NCBI GenBank assembly: GCA_015663065.1
Contig: DQSX01000192.1
Span: forward strand, 1-34,328
Source: Sulfurovum sp.
Lineage (GTDB): Bacteria; Campylobacterota; Campylobacteria; Campylobacterales; Sulfurovaceae
Length of the DNA stretch: 34,328 bases
Direction of reading: 5' to 3'
Part shown: in pieces, positions 1 to 7,231 of the stretch
Layout of the letters: each line of letters opens with the position of its first letter
Position numbering within the stretch: position 1 is the stretch's first letter
The notes under the pieces: generated by a model
What the model saw: the letters and a program-made list of their open reading frames with translations, nothing else
Databases searched by the model: none
Told to the model about the DNA's origin: nothing
Translations under genes and position numbers: made by a program

Positions 1-49
1 CGTGTATTTTAAAAATTTGTGACTAATAGATAAATTTTTGATTGAGTAG

Positions 50-64
50 TGGCCGGGAGAGGGG
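50..64 (+). repeat. Left attachment repeat, displaced 3' end of tRNA-Ser
   Basis: TGGCCGGGAGAGGGG here is identical to 34238..34252, where it forms the CCA, discriminator and acceptor/T-arm end of tRNA-Ser. To its right the sequence stops matching the tRNA exactly (AGTTCAAAC here against GATTCGAAC in the tRNA), which places the element interior to the right and host DNA to the left (1..49). Confidence 0.85.
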
Positions 65-125
65 AGTTCAAACTATTCGATATGTAGCCTACACATAGGG
101 ATTCTTTGCTGTTCGACTCTTATCA

Positions 126-146
126 TTACCGCAACCTTTACCGCAA
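126..146 (+). promoter_or_regulatory. Left-end integrase arm-type sites (two direct repeats)
   Basis: TTACCGCAA occurs at 126..134 and again at 138..146, a 12-bp period. The same nonamer family recurs five times at the other end of the island next to the integrase gene, including one pair with the same 12-bp period. Terminal placement at both ends fits arm-type binding sites for the N-terminal domain of the tyrosine integrase. This function is inferred. Confidence 0.6.
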
Positions 147-236
147 CAAGATATTGTACTACTGTTTTATGCATCATTTGAATAGTATGTATTATATACT
201 TTTTTTAGAAAATTATTCTTTTGCAGAAATGTATCA

Positions 237-893
237 TTATGAATCAACAATTTTCTTTCTTTTGCTTATGATCTTACTTAAGTTTTTTAAGTTCGATGAT
301 TTGTATGCTGTTGCTATGGCTAAGATAAGCGTTGTATCTAAAGTATAAAGCAAGTCCATATCTATACGCAGATCAAACTCAAGGTAGTCTCTTAGCTTTT
401 GCTGTGACAATCTTCCGATACCTCTATCAGAGCGTATCTTATCACATAGGGATTTTTCTGAAGTAGCTATGAGCTTTCCACCATGTATATCATCATAGAG
501 CCAATCGACACCTAAAGCATATGCCTGTAGAGGTACAGGCTTGTAAGTAAACCTACCCAATGGGGTATCAAACTCTTTTTTCATACGCATCGTAGCAGAA
601 GTTATTTCATGCACACGTTCAGGGATAAGTCCATAATAGGACAATGCATAGTCAAATGATACGTAAGAAGGTGCATAAAGTGTATTAGCAATATTTATTG
701 TATCGGGAGAAGTTGTTTGATAGTCTTCTCCAAAAATATATACGCCTTTCTTTAAGCGAATCAGTTCACCTTTCTTTACCATATATGCAATTTTGGCATT
801 GATATTACTCACTTGATCAATTAATATACTTTCTAATATCTTATGAGTAAAGACCACCATAGGTATATGTTTTCTTATTTCTATTATATTCAT
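237..893 (-). CDS. AbiEi-like type IV antitoxin / transcriptional regulator, toxin partner absent
   Basis: The 218-aa protein has an N-terminal winged-helix region (about residues 25-55, with the pattern KKGELIRLKKGVYIF typical of AbiEi antitoxins) followed by a region resembling the AbiEi C-terminal domain (SFDYALSYYGLIPERV, then SEKSLCDKI). In known AbiE systems the antitoxin represses its own promoter and neutralises the nucleotidyltransferase toxin AbiEii, encoded immediately downstream. Here the stop codon overlaps an ATG (TAATG, 239..235), but that frame ends after ten codons and the island boundary is about 170 bp away, so no toxin gene fits. A perfect 11-bp inverted repeat lies upstream. 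It could be a remnant of a truncated AbiE pair or a lone regulator acting on another gene. Confidence 0.7.
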   Translation of the reverse strand: MNIIEIRKHIPMVVFTHKILESILIDQVSNINAKIAYMVKKGELIRLKKGVYIFGEDYQTTSPDTINIANTLYAPSYVSFDYALSYYGLIPERVHEITSATMRMKKEFDTPLGRFTYKPVPLQAYALGVDWLYDDIHGGKLIATSEKSLCDKIRSDRGIGRLSQQKLRDYLEFDLRIDMDLLYTLDTTLILAIATAYKSSNLKNLSKIISKRKKIVDS

Positions 894-924
894 GAGAAAA
901 GTATAGTATATTTATCCATATATC

Positions 925-955
925 ACAGATAATACTAATTTTTTGTATTATCTGT
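925..955. promoter_or_regulatory. Perfect 11-bp inverted repeat, candidate AbiEi operator
   Basis: ACAGATAATAC (925..935) and GTATTATCTGT (945..955) are perfect inverted copies separated by 9 nt, about 32 bp upstream of the AbiEi-like start. AbiEi proteins are known to bind inverted repeats in their own promoters. TATACT on the minus strand between this repeat and the gene could be a -10 box. The arms are AT-rich and no T-run follows on the minus strand, so a terminator for the gene ending at 987 is less likely. Confidence 0.5.
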
Positions 956-986
956 ACACAAATAGTAATCTATTTACCTTTAGCAT

Positions 987-1394
987 CTATGCATAGTATG
1001 AAGCAGATCGTAAATGACCCAAGTAAGCACTTACCGCACTCCGTAGCTGCATAGCACCCCACACCAGGTCAACCATATCTTTAGCATCGTTTATATTTTT
1101 GCCAATAAGTTTAAGATTGTGTAAATCTCGTTCATCTTCGATAATAGTATCCATCAGTTTTGGATACCACAGATCGTACAGTTCAACTACTAGTGGCTTT
1201 ACCTTACTAAAGTATTCACGGTGTTCTGGGCTATTCGGCGATACCAGATAATCAGCATTGTAATAGTCATACGGTGCCTGATCACACCCATGGTAGAAGC
1301 TATAAAGATCTTCGATCACTACTGTATCCATCAGCGTCATTTTCTGGCGAAACTTGTTGTACTCAATTAAATTGAGATTTTTATTTAATAACAT
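987..1394 (-). CDS. Hypothetical protein downstream of terminase large subunit
   Basis: I do not recognise this protein. I prefer the start at 1394 (135 aa) because AAGGA lies 7 nt upstream on the minus strand; an in-frame start at 1451 would give 154 aa and overlap the terminase gene. It is acidic, helical-looking and rich in aromatic residues (WYPKLMDTIIEDERDL, then DAKDMVDLVWGAMQLRSAV). It has no signal peptide or membrane segment. It follows the terminase large subunit 37 bp downstream on the same strand, so it is probably the third gene of the terminase operon. A packaging-related or accessory role is possible but nothing in the sequence shows it. Confidence 0.55.
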   Translation of the reverse strand: MLLNKNLNLIEYNKFRQKMTLMDTVVIEDLYSFYHGCDQAPYDYYNADYLVSPNSPEHREYFSKVKPLVVELYDLWYPKLMDTIIEDERDLHNLKLIGKNINDAKDMVDLVWGAMQLRSAVSAYLGHLRSASYYA

Positions 1395-1431
1395 AATACT
1401 ATCCTTTAAATTTTTTTGACCCACCAAGAAC

Positions 1432-2676
1432 CTACCACCCAGTATTATCACTGTGATCGTTCAAGGCCATCCATGAGTCCATGAAGGCCTTAAACCTGTA
1501 ACCATTCTCATAACTGAAAACAGCGTATCTCAGTGCATCTAGCAGGTGGTCATTCTCTTTGACGGGTCTGTCGAGCAATCGCTCGGATTTATCAATATCC
1601 CACTGGTAGGTCGATAGTTCGTCCTTGAGTTGTGGGAGATTGGCAAACACCAACAATTTTTTTGCACGGAACATACCGTCCAGCATAGAGATCCCTGCAA
1701 TTACATTCTTCTTTGCTTCCGTCATAGGAACTCCTCGTGATCTCAATGTCTCTAACGCATCTTTACCGGCAGGATCTGCGTAAACCATTCCATGACCATT
1801 CTTGAGTATTATTTCTAGATCATCAATATTTGTTTTACTTTTTTTCCACTCCGCTATAACATAAACTACATCTTTATTTGGATCTAATGCAAGCTGTACC
1901 ACTGCATTAGGATTATTAAAACCAAAGTCAAGCCCTCTAAAGTAGATTAGACCATATGGTAACTGGAACGGCTCAATAAATTCTACACTTTCAAATACCA
2001 AGCCAGCAGGTCGTGTAAACCTTGCCTCAAAGAACATCGTAAACTTCCATCCTGGTAGCACCTTTCTTGCCCTAACTATTTCAGAGAGTGGATAAAAAGG
2101 ATTATCACTTGACTTAGGGTTGAATACTTCTATATTGGGATTTCCCTTGAGGTGTTCATCGTAAATCTCGGTCTTTAGCCAATGGTTTGAGTTATAAGGT
2201 GTAGAGAGTATTAAAAGTTGACCATTCTTAAACGCTACTCTTTGCAGTGCTGTATCAAGAACAGGCTTGCTCATTAACCCTGCTTCGTCGAGTATTATCA
2301 AGTCTGAATGTATGCCTTGCATCGACTCATAACTTTCTCCACTTATTAGATAAATGAACCCGTAAGCGAACTCAATGGTCATCTCCGACTTGTTGAGCTT
2401 GTACTCCAAGCCTAACTCATTGAATTGCGCAATGATATATTTTAGTGGGTTTCTCAATAACATTTTATGCGTGGGTGCCATGACTATTATTTCAACTCTT
2501 TTATTGCCAGCAGCGTAAAGTATTCTTGCTTTATAAATAAGAACAATAGGAAGTAAGAACGTCTTACCACAACCTGTACCACCGATAAGAGCAACGATCT
2601 TTCTGAGTGATTGAATAAATTTTCGTTGATAATCAATTAATGTAAGGAAGTGTTCTTTCTTTTCTGTCTTACTCAT
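1432..2676 (-). CDS. terL: Phage terminase large subunit (packaging ATPase and nuclease)
   Basis: The protein has 414 aa, normal for a terminase large subunit. The N-terminal packaging ATPase shows a Walker A (GGTGCGKT, residues 32-39), a Walker B (LIILDE, 126-131) and a coupling motif LSTP (157-160). The C-terminal RNase H-like nuclease carries acidic residues at D250 (RGLDFGFNNP), D301 (YADPAGKD) and D377/D380 (NDHLLDALRYAV). In phages this enzyme docks on the portal, cuts DNA concatemers and pumps DNA into the prohead. The start overlaps the end of the small-subunit gene by 8 nt. No portal, capsid, protease or tail gene exists in the island, so it could only work with another phage's procapsid, or it is a relic. 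The motifs look intact. Confidence 0.93.
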   Translation of the reverse strand: MSKTEKKEHFLTLIDYQRKFIQSLRKIVALIGGTGCGKTFLLPIVLIYKARILYAAGNKRVEIIVMAPTHKMLLRNPLKYIIAQFNELGLEYKLNKSEMTIEFAYGFIYLISGESYESMQGIHSDLIILDEAGLMSKPVLDTALQRVAFKNGQLLILSTPYNSNHWLKTEIYDEHLKGNPNIEVFNPKSSDNPFYPLSEIVRARKVLPGWKFTMFFEARFTRPAGLVFESVEFIEPFQLPYGLIYFRGLDFGFNNPNAVVQLALDPNKDVVYVIAEWKKSKTNIDDLEIILKNGHGMVYADPAGKDALETLRSRGVPMTEAKKNVIAGISMLDGMFRAKKLLVFANLPQLKDELSTYQWDIDKSERLLDRPVKENDHLLDALRYAVFSYENGYRFKAFMDSWMALNDHSDNTGW

Positions 2677-3085
2677 CTGGCACCTCTTCTTTTCTACTAG
2701 CTATCTCATTGAATACAATGTTCACACCGTTATAGTTACTTGCTGCTTCTTTCTTTGTGTCTACACCCAACTTTTTCTCCAACTCGTAGAACTTAAAGAC
2801 TTCTTTGATGGCTGCAAGTCTTGTACGATCCTCGTAATTCTCCAATATTATCTCTTCAAGTACATCCATTGAAGCAGTAGCAAGTTTGGCAAATCTATCA
2901 CTAAAGAAGTTCTTCTCCAGCTCTGTGATCTTTTCCAACACTCTTTCATCTTTAAGAAGAAGGTAGGCTTTTCCATTAGCATAGGTTTCAGAGTACCCAG
3001 CTTCAAGGGCAGCATTTTTGGCATCACGGCTTGTAACATACTTTTCGCAAAACTGTATCTGCTTCTGTGTAAGCGATGCCATCAT
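2669..3085 (-). CDS. terS: Phage terminase small subunit (DNA recognition)
   Basis: The 138-aa protein starts with the characteristic pattern of the Terminase_2 family: LTQKQIQFCEKYV, then NAALEAGYSETYA, an HTH that binds the packaging site. An oligomerisation helix with many Lys/Glu residues follows (about 45-115). It recognises pac or cos DNA and delivers it to the large subunit. GGGAAG precedes the ATGATG start (3085; 3082 is also possible). The gene is divergent from the HsdS-like gene at 3166, with an 80-bp shared promoter region. Small terminases are the usual tool by which phage satellites redirect helper packaging, which makes this gene notable in an island without capsid genes. Confidence 0.9.
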   Translation of the reverse strand: MMASLTQKQIQFCEKYVTSRDAKNAALEAGYSETYANGKAYLLLKDERVLEKITELEKNFFSDRFAKLATASMDVLEEIILENYEDRTRLAAIKEVFKFYELEKKLGVDTKKEAASNYNGVNIVFNEIASRKEEVPDE

Positions 3086-3121
3086 CTTCCCTTTAAACTA
3101 TAGCTAACATTATGTTATCTT

Positions 3122-3129
3122 GCTATAAT
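3122..3129 (+). promoter_or_regulatory. Extended -10 promoter for the HsdS-like gene
   Basis: TGC followed by TATAAT (3124..3129) forms an extended -10 element 37 bp before the ATG at 3166. No good -35 box is visible 17 bp upstream, which is common for sigma-70 promoters in Campylobacterota. The region also has to carry the divergent terminase promoter. Confidence 0.45.
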
Positions 3130-3165
3130 TGTATCAGAAGAATAGATGAATGTGAAGGGTAGATT

Positions 3166-3951
3166 ATGGAGCAAATGGCGTATGAGAGGGCAATGGAACA
3201 GTTCTTCCCCTATGTATCGGCGATCGGAGATCAGGCAGAAATTTTTAAATCATACCCGGTAAGAGTCAGAACACAGGAAAAAATAGCCTATTACGAGGTT
3301 GGCGCATCTAATATCGCTGAAGATGGAGAGCTTATCATCGATCAGAATGAAAATCTAAAGGAGAGTGCAAACGCTGTAGCCTTTGAGAAACTCTATCTTC
3401 GACCCGGCGATATAATCCTTCCCTACCGTTCTAAAAAGATTCACCTTGGTCTTTATATTGAATCAGCACATCCTTTGATGCCTAATCCAAGTCTCATCAT
3501 TATTCGTAGTGGAAGTGTAGAGCTGGGAAGATATTTCTTTTCCTGTCTCAATCAGCCTTTCATTAAGAGCTATATTGAATCAAGTATGATAGGCAAAAAT
3601 GGAAAGAATACTATGCTTGACATTAACAAGTTTAAATCACTTATCATCCCAACAGCTACGGGTGAGACAATCTATTCACTTCATAGTATAGAGAAATACA
3701 ATCACTATGCAAAAAGAGTATCCGCAATACACAAACAGCTAGATCACACTACAACACTTTTATCAGCAGAAGCAATTGCAGGGGAGTATCATAGTCTTGA
3801 AAAAACATTCTTTGAGCATATGGATAAACATATAGGAAAACTGGAAGGTATAGTCTCATCCATGGAAGCCTCAGCCATTCACTCTACTGCTATCAATATG
3901 CTTCGCAGTGACTTTGTAGAGCATAAGGCCAAAAACTCTCCAAAACTGTAA
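3166..3951 (+). CDS. Orphan HsdS-like single target-recognition-domain protein
   Basis: The 261-aa protein resembles one half of a type I restriction specificity subunit. It has a target-recognition domain with the pattern LRPGDIILPYRSKKIHLGLYI (about residues 85-105) and a typical end NKFKSLIIPTATGETI (about 155-172), then an extended helical region (175-260) where HsdS would have its spacer coiled coil. A full HsdS has two such domains and about 400 aa. No hsdM or hsdR gene is present. The gene stands alone on the plus strand between the terminase genes and the nuclease pair. Possibilities are a dimerising half-S subunit that works with a host HsdM elsewhere, or a DNA-binding accessory protein. 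Any link to the BREX methyltransferase is speculation. Confidence 0.65.
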   Translation: MEQMAYERAMEQFFPYVSAIGDQAEIFKSYPVRVRTQEKIAYYEVGASNIAEDGELIIDQNENLKESANAVAFEKLYLRPGDIILPYRSKKIHLGLYIESAHPLMPNPSLIIIRSGSVELGRYFFSCLNQPFIKSYIESSMIGKNGKNTMLDINKFKSLIIPTATGETIYSLHSIEKYNHYAKRVSAIHKQLDHTTTLLSAEAIAGEYHSLEKTFFEHMDKHIGKLEGIVSSMEASAIHSTAINMLRSDFVEHKAKNSPKL

Positions 3952-3983
3952 AAAGCTCCTATCCACTCTTCCACACAATACTG

Positions 3984-4286
3984 CTACTCCCTTGGCAACC
4001 TTCCATCTTGTTCTCTTCTCTCATATGTTTCATTTTCATCACAACGATTAATAATATTCTCCATATGCCAATACGTTCTACCGTCAAAATTAAAGTAGAT
4101 CATTTGTGTTGAATAAAAATTCTCTTTGTGCCCATAGGTATCAATTTGTTCTGCTAACTTTACATATAACTCATTATCAACTTTTTCTTGCACAATATAT
4201 TCATGTGGCCAGGTACTTGCATATGTCTTAGCAAATGTCCATTCACATTCTTCTATAAATTTTTTTACATCAGCAGAAAATTCCAT
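3984..4286 (-). CDS. Conserved small hypothetical protein, partner of the PD-(D/E)XK nuclease
   Basis: The 100-aa protein has an aromatic-rich pattern (WTFAKTYASTWPHEYIVQ, then YFNFDGRTYWHMENIINR). It resembles a widespread small family I remember as having the order W-x-x-AKT, PHEY, Y-x-x-DG-x-x-YW, IINR; its function is unknown to me. It starts 4 nt after the stop of the nuclease gene, so the two form an operon. Immunity or cofactor roles for the nuclease can be proposed from this pairing only. No signal peptide or membrane helix is present. Confidence 0.6.
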   Translation of the reverse strand: MEFSADVKKFIEECEWTFAKTYASTWPHEYIVQEKVDNELYVKLAEQIDTYGHKENFYSTQMIYFNFDGRTYWHMENIINRCDENETYERREQDGRLPRE

Positions 4287-4290
4287 AACA

Positions 4291-5253
4291 CTACTTTAGA
4301 TTATCTTTTATATGTAATAGAACCATATTCACTTCATTTACAATATGGTCTACTATATCATTTTTATCCATACCTGGTCTCAACTGAATCGCATACAAGG
4401 TATGATCTTTTTCGTTGTATGCATCATCACTATTTATAGCATAATAGAACCTATCATCTTTCTTCCAATTGCTATCTTGAATTGACAGCCATGTGGGAGT
4501 ATGTGCTTCTTTTGTAAACCAATTATAACTTGAAAAATACAGGTAGCAAGCTAAATCATAAGCTTTAAAGTAAAAACCATGTCCATATTTAGAGCTTTGT
4601 GTCTTCAGTCCCGTGAAATCCGAATGATCCCAAAGTCGAATTCTACCATTGCATTCATCTACTATATCTGCAAACTGATAAGCAAGTCTTCCGTTCATAG
4701 GATCAAGATCAGACATACTTAAAGGTGGCATTCCCTCTGCATCCATTTTTTTACAAAGCTCACTTAGTTGCATTAAGTCCGAAGCTAGTTGGCTATCATG
4801 GTTTTTATTGTTTTCAATCTCTACCAACTCAAGAAACGCAGACCATGACCTTATTGCTATTCTCTCATTTCTACCATTGAGTCGCTTTTCAATTTCTACC
4901 ACTAAAGACTTTAAACGCTTATCTGGCACAAGAAAGAGCAAGACACCACCTACAGACAACTCATCAAGATAATTCTCAGGCTGATTATCTGTCAAGTTTG
5001 CCCAGAACTTTCCTTCTATGATCACAATCTTGTTACCAGTATCATCTAATCCAGTTATATCTGGTCTACCATTTGTTTTAGTAGACAATTCTGTAATATA
5101 GTGTGTTGGTACACTGCTCATATTCAAGAGTTCTTTTAAGACTTTTCGAGCTGCTGGATACTTATTGAGAAGATACGACACACTACTGTTAGCCACATTT
5201 TCATACTGTGATATAAAATTACTTGCAATATGAGAGAGTAAAGATTCTTGCAT
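4291..5253 (-). CDS. PD-(D/E)XK nuclease family protein
   Basis: The 320-aa protein carries a recognisable PD-(D/E)XK core near its N terminus: D65 (NGRPDITG), E80-x-K82 (IVIIEGKFW) and a RecB-type Q-x-x-x-Y at 91-95 (QPENY). Upstream is a helical segment, and downstream (about 150-320) a domain I cannot name, with many aromatic residues. The catalytic triad looks complete, so a DNA-cutting activity is likely. A restriction or defence role is inferred from the setting in a defence-rich island. It is the first gene of a two-gene operon with the 100-aa protein; AAAGGA precedes the ATG. Confidence 0.75.
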   Translation of the reverse strand: MQESLLSHIASNFISQYENVANSSVSYLLNKYPAARKVLKELLNMSSVPTHYITELSTKTNGRPDITGLDDTGNKIVIIEGKFWANLTDNQPENYLDELSVGGVLLFLVPDKRLKSLVVEIEKRLNGRNERIAIRSWSAFLELVEIENNKNHDSQLASDLMQLSELCKKMDAEGMPPLSMSDLDPMNGRLAYQFADIVDECNGRIRLWDHSDFTGLKTQSSKYGHGFYFKAYDLACYLYFSSYNWFTKEAHTPTWLSIQDSNWKKDDRFYYAINSDDAYNEKDHTLYAIQLRPGMDKNDIVDHIVNEVNMVLLHIKDNLK

Positions 5254-5677
5254 AATGATGTTCCTTTATGTTCTGTAGTATATGGTATTTAGCATTACAA
5301 GTTTTAGAGATGATCTTATATTTACAGAAGTATTCATTCTTTAATAACAAATCTAAAGTGATCAGACAATTTTTTTATTGCATAAACAATAAATTACAAC
5401 GATGGAATTTCCACTAAAAACCTGGTATATACTATGTAGGGACACTTATCCCTCAAATCTCACACTTCTGCCCATAAAAACCACAAATCACATTCCACTT
5501 GTCGTTACCTATAGGCAGATCAACAGGAATACCTTATGTATTACTTATATCTTTTGCATCCACTACTGATGCAACTACACCAACAATCTGTGAATAACCC
5601 AGATTATAACCCTACACCAACAGCCGCTTAGTTCCTAGAACTCTTAACATCATAGCTAACATTACAAGGAGATACCT
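5254..5677. other. 424-bp divergent intergenic region with small inverted repeats
   Basis: This gap separates the leftward nuclease operon from the rightward DUF932 operon and must hold both promoters. No coding frame is convincing. A perfect 7-bp inverted repeat TTGCATC/GATGCAA (5554..5560 and 5568..5574) and a short one AGGGA/TCCCT near 5440..5455 are visible. AAGGAG (about 5667..5672) is the ribosome site of the DUF932 gene. I could not place a confident promoter. Confidence 0.5.
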
Positions 5678-6490
5678 ATGTCAGCAATTAACCCCTTAAC
5701 CCATACAGAACTAATGAATCAAGCCCCAGCTCTCTTCACAGAAGAACCCCATTTTGAAGTATCAGACAAATACCACTTCATTCCTACAATCGATGTAATT
5801 ACAAAGATTACAGAATACGGATGGCATCCAGTATCAGTACAGGAAGCCAATGTTAGAGACCTTGACAAAGAAGGTTACCAAAAACACCTGGTTAGATTTA
5901 GACATTTTGATGACCTGTTGAATCCCAAAGACAATTCAGTAGAACTTTTACTGTTCAACTCTCACGACAGAAGTACAGCATTTAGTATCAGTGCAGGTAT
6001 CTACAGGTTTGTTTGTGCCAATGGTCTTGTGATTGCCGAGAGTATTTTTGAATCGTATAAAATAAAACATATCGGAGAAAGAGAGAATGATGTAGCCAAT
6101 GCAGTAGAACGTATTACAGATATCAAACCTCTACTTGAACAGAAGATACACTCTTTTGAATCCGTAAAGCTACAAGATGCAGAGAAGCGTTCCTTTGCTA
6201 AAGCAGCCATACCACTTAGATTTGAAAAACATTTAGAGGTAGATTATAATGATCTACTACTGCCTCACAGAAAAGAAGATGAACATGATGATTTGTACAC
6301 GGTCTTGAATGTAATACAAGAGAACTTGCTTAGAGGCAATGTATCCGGTCAGAACAAAGAAACGGGAAGACGCTTCACCAGTAGAGAAATTACCTCCATA
6401 GCTAAAGATGTAGATGTGAACCAAGGGCTATGGAATATTGCAGAGCGTATAGCATCCATCAAAAATCCTGCACTAACAATGGCAGCCTGA
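5678..6490 (+). CDS. DUF932 domain protein (phage/plasmid type)
   Basis: The 270-aa protein matches the DUF932 layout seen in plasmid and phage proteins: an opening around IPTIDVITKI with the GW-x-PV motif (YGWHPVSVQEA), a central strand-rich part ending in the pattern FVCANGLVIAESIFESYKIKH (approximately residues 110-130), and a C-terminal helical part with the motif RRFTSREI. The molecular function is not established. Members often sit in mobile-element operons beside RadC-like and single-strand annealing proteins, as here. It is the first gene of a rightward operon, has a clear AAGGAG ribosome site, and ends 1 bp before the RadC-like gene. Confidence 0.82.
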   Translation: MSAINPLTHTELMNQAPALFTEEPHFEVSDKYHFIPTIDVITKITEYGWHPVSVQEANVRDLDKEGYQKHLVRFRHFDDLLNPKDNSVELLLFNSHDRSTAFSISAGIYRFVCANGLVIAESIFESYKIKHIGERENDVANAVERITDIKPLLEQKIHSFESVKLQDAEKRSFAKAAIPLRFEKHLEVDYNDLLLPHRKEDEHDDLYTVLNVIQENLLRGNVSGQNKETGRRFTSREITSIAKDVDVNQGLWNIAERIASIKNPALTMAA

Positions 6491-6491
6491 T

Positions 6492-6956
6492 ATGAAACTC
6501 AAATCCACATACCGTTACCGTCATAGACATAGCGGAAGTAAAATTAGAGAGGAGAGGTTACAGTATCATCGTATCAAAGCTAATCCTGTGATCACAACTG
6601 CAAGTAGAGCCTATAAACATCTGTATGAGTATCATCATCTCGATAGAGAACACTTTATTGCCATCACCTTGGATGGTGCGAGCAGAGTGATTAATACCCA
6701 CATCATCAGCATCGGCACACTTAATCAAAGTTTAGTACATCCAAGAGAAATATTCTACAAAGCAATTCAGGACAAAGCCGCAGCGATCATCATTGCACAC
6801 AATCATCCATCGGGACAACTCTCACCTTCAAGAGCAGATACACAAGTCACAACAAGGCTCAAAGAGGCAGGGAAACTGATCGGTATCAATATTGTCGATC
6901 ATATCATTCTTACTCCTGACGGCTACTACAGCTTTCAAGATGAGGGATTGATCTAA
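6492..6956 (+). CDS. RadC-like JAB/MPN domain protein
   Basis: The 154-aa protein is the C-terminal JAMM domain of the RadC family. The metal-site motif is H103-x-H105-P-S-G and D116 (AHNHPSGQLSPSRAD), preceded by FIAITLDGASRVINTHIIS (about 55-73) and followed by IVDHIILTPDGYYSFQDEG. Chromosomal RadC has about 225 aa with an N-terminal helix-hairpin-helix part. This short form without it is typical of plasmids, phages and islands. The enzymatic activity is not settled in the literature. It starts 1 bp after the DUF932 gene, so it is in the same operon. Confidence 0.88.
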   Translation: MKLKSTYRYRHRHSGSKIREERLQYHRIKANPVITTASRAYKHLYEYHHLDREHFIAITLDGASRVINTHIISIGTLNQSLVHPREIFYKAIQDKAAAIIIAHNHPSGQLSPSRADTQVTTRLKEAGKLIGINIVDHIILTPDGYYSFQDEGLI

Positions 6957-6979
6957 AACAAATCACACAAAGGTAAATA

Positions 6980-7231
6980 ATGAACACAAAACTACAAAAA
7001 CAGCTCAAAGAAATCAACAACAGCACTTTGCATAATATGAGGTTTCTTCTGGAATCTTACAGCAATGAAGTATTAGAAGCACTTGACCAACAAGCCGCAG
7101 AACAGACAGAAATCAATGATGATGTGTTAACTACAATTCGTAGAGAAGTATCATCCGTAATAAGAACCCTGCAAGGCATTGAGACAGTCATCAATCATCA
7201 TACCTATACCAAGACAAAGGAAGCATCATGA
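6980..7231 (+). CDS. Small helical hypothetical protein
   Basis: This is an 83-aa, nearly all-helical, acidic protein (KLQKQLKEINNSTLHNM, later TTIRREVSSVIRTLQGIETV). I recognise no family. AAGGT lies upstream of the ATG, and its stop overlaps the start of the Gp157-like gene by 4 nt (ATGA), so expression is coupled. It may be a helper of the recombination proteins encoded after it, but only position supports that. Confidence 0.6.
   Translation: MNTKLQKQLKEINNSTLHNMRFLLESYSNEVLEALDQQAAEQTEINDDVLTTIRREVSSVIRTLQGIETVINHHTYTKTKEAS

Noticed and set aside
106-348. Open frame of 80 codons on the plus strand at the left end
   Set aside because: It has no ATG start or ribosome site, overlaps the 3' end of the AbiEi-like gene and the arm sites, and has a low-complexity Leu/Phe/Tyr-rich composition typical of AT-rich antisense frames.
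987-3085. Complete prophage
   Set aside because: Only the terminase pair of the morphogenesis genes is present; no portal, capsid, tail or lysis genes were recognised anywhere in the window.
5440-5574. Short inverted repeats in the 424-bp intergenic region as an origin or riboswitch
   Set aside because: Stems are only 5-7 bp, without iterons, conserved riboswitch motifs or T-runs. I list them as possible operator sites only.
3100-5664. 13-bp word ATAGCTAACATTA shared at 3100..3112 and 5652..5664, upstream of two rightward genes
   Set aside because: In 34 kb of AT-rich DNA several 13-mers are expected to recur by chance, and the two copies lie at different distances from the starts.
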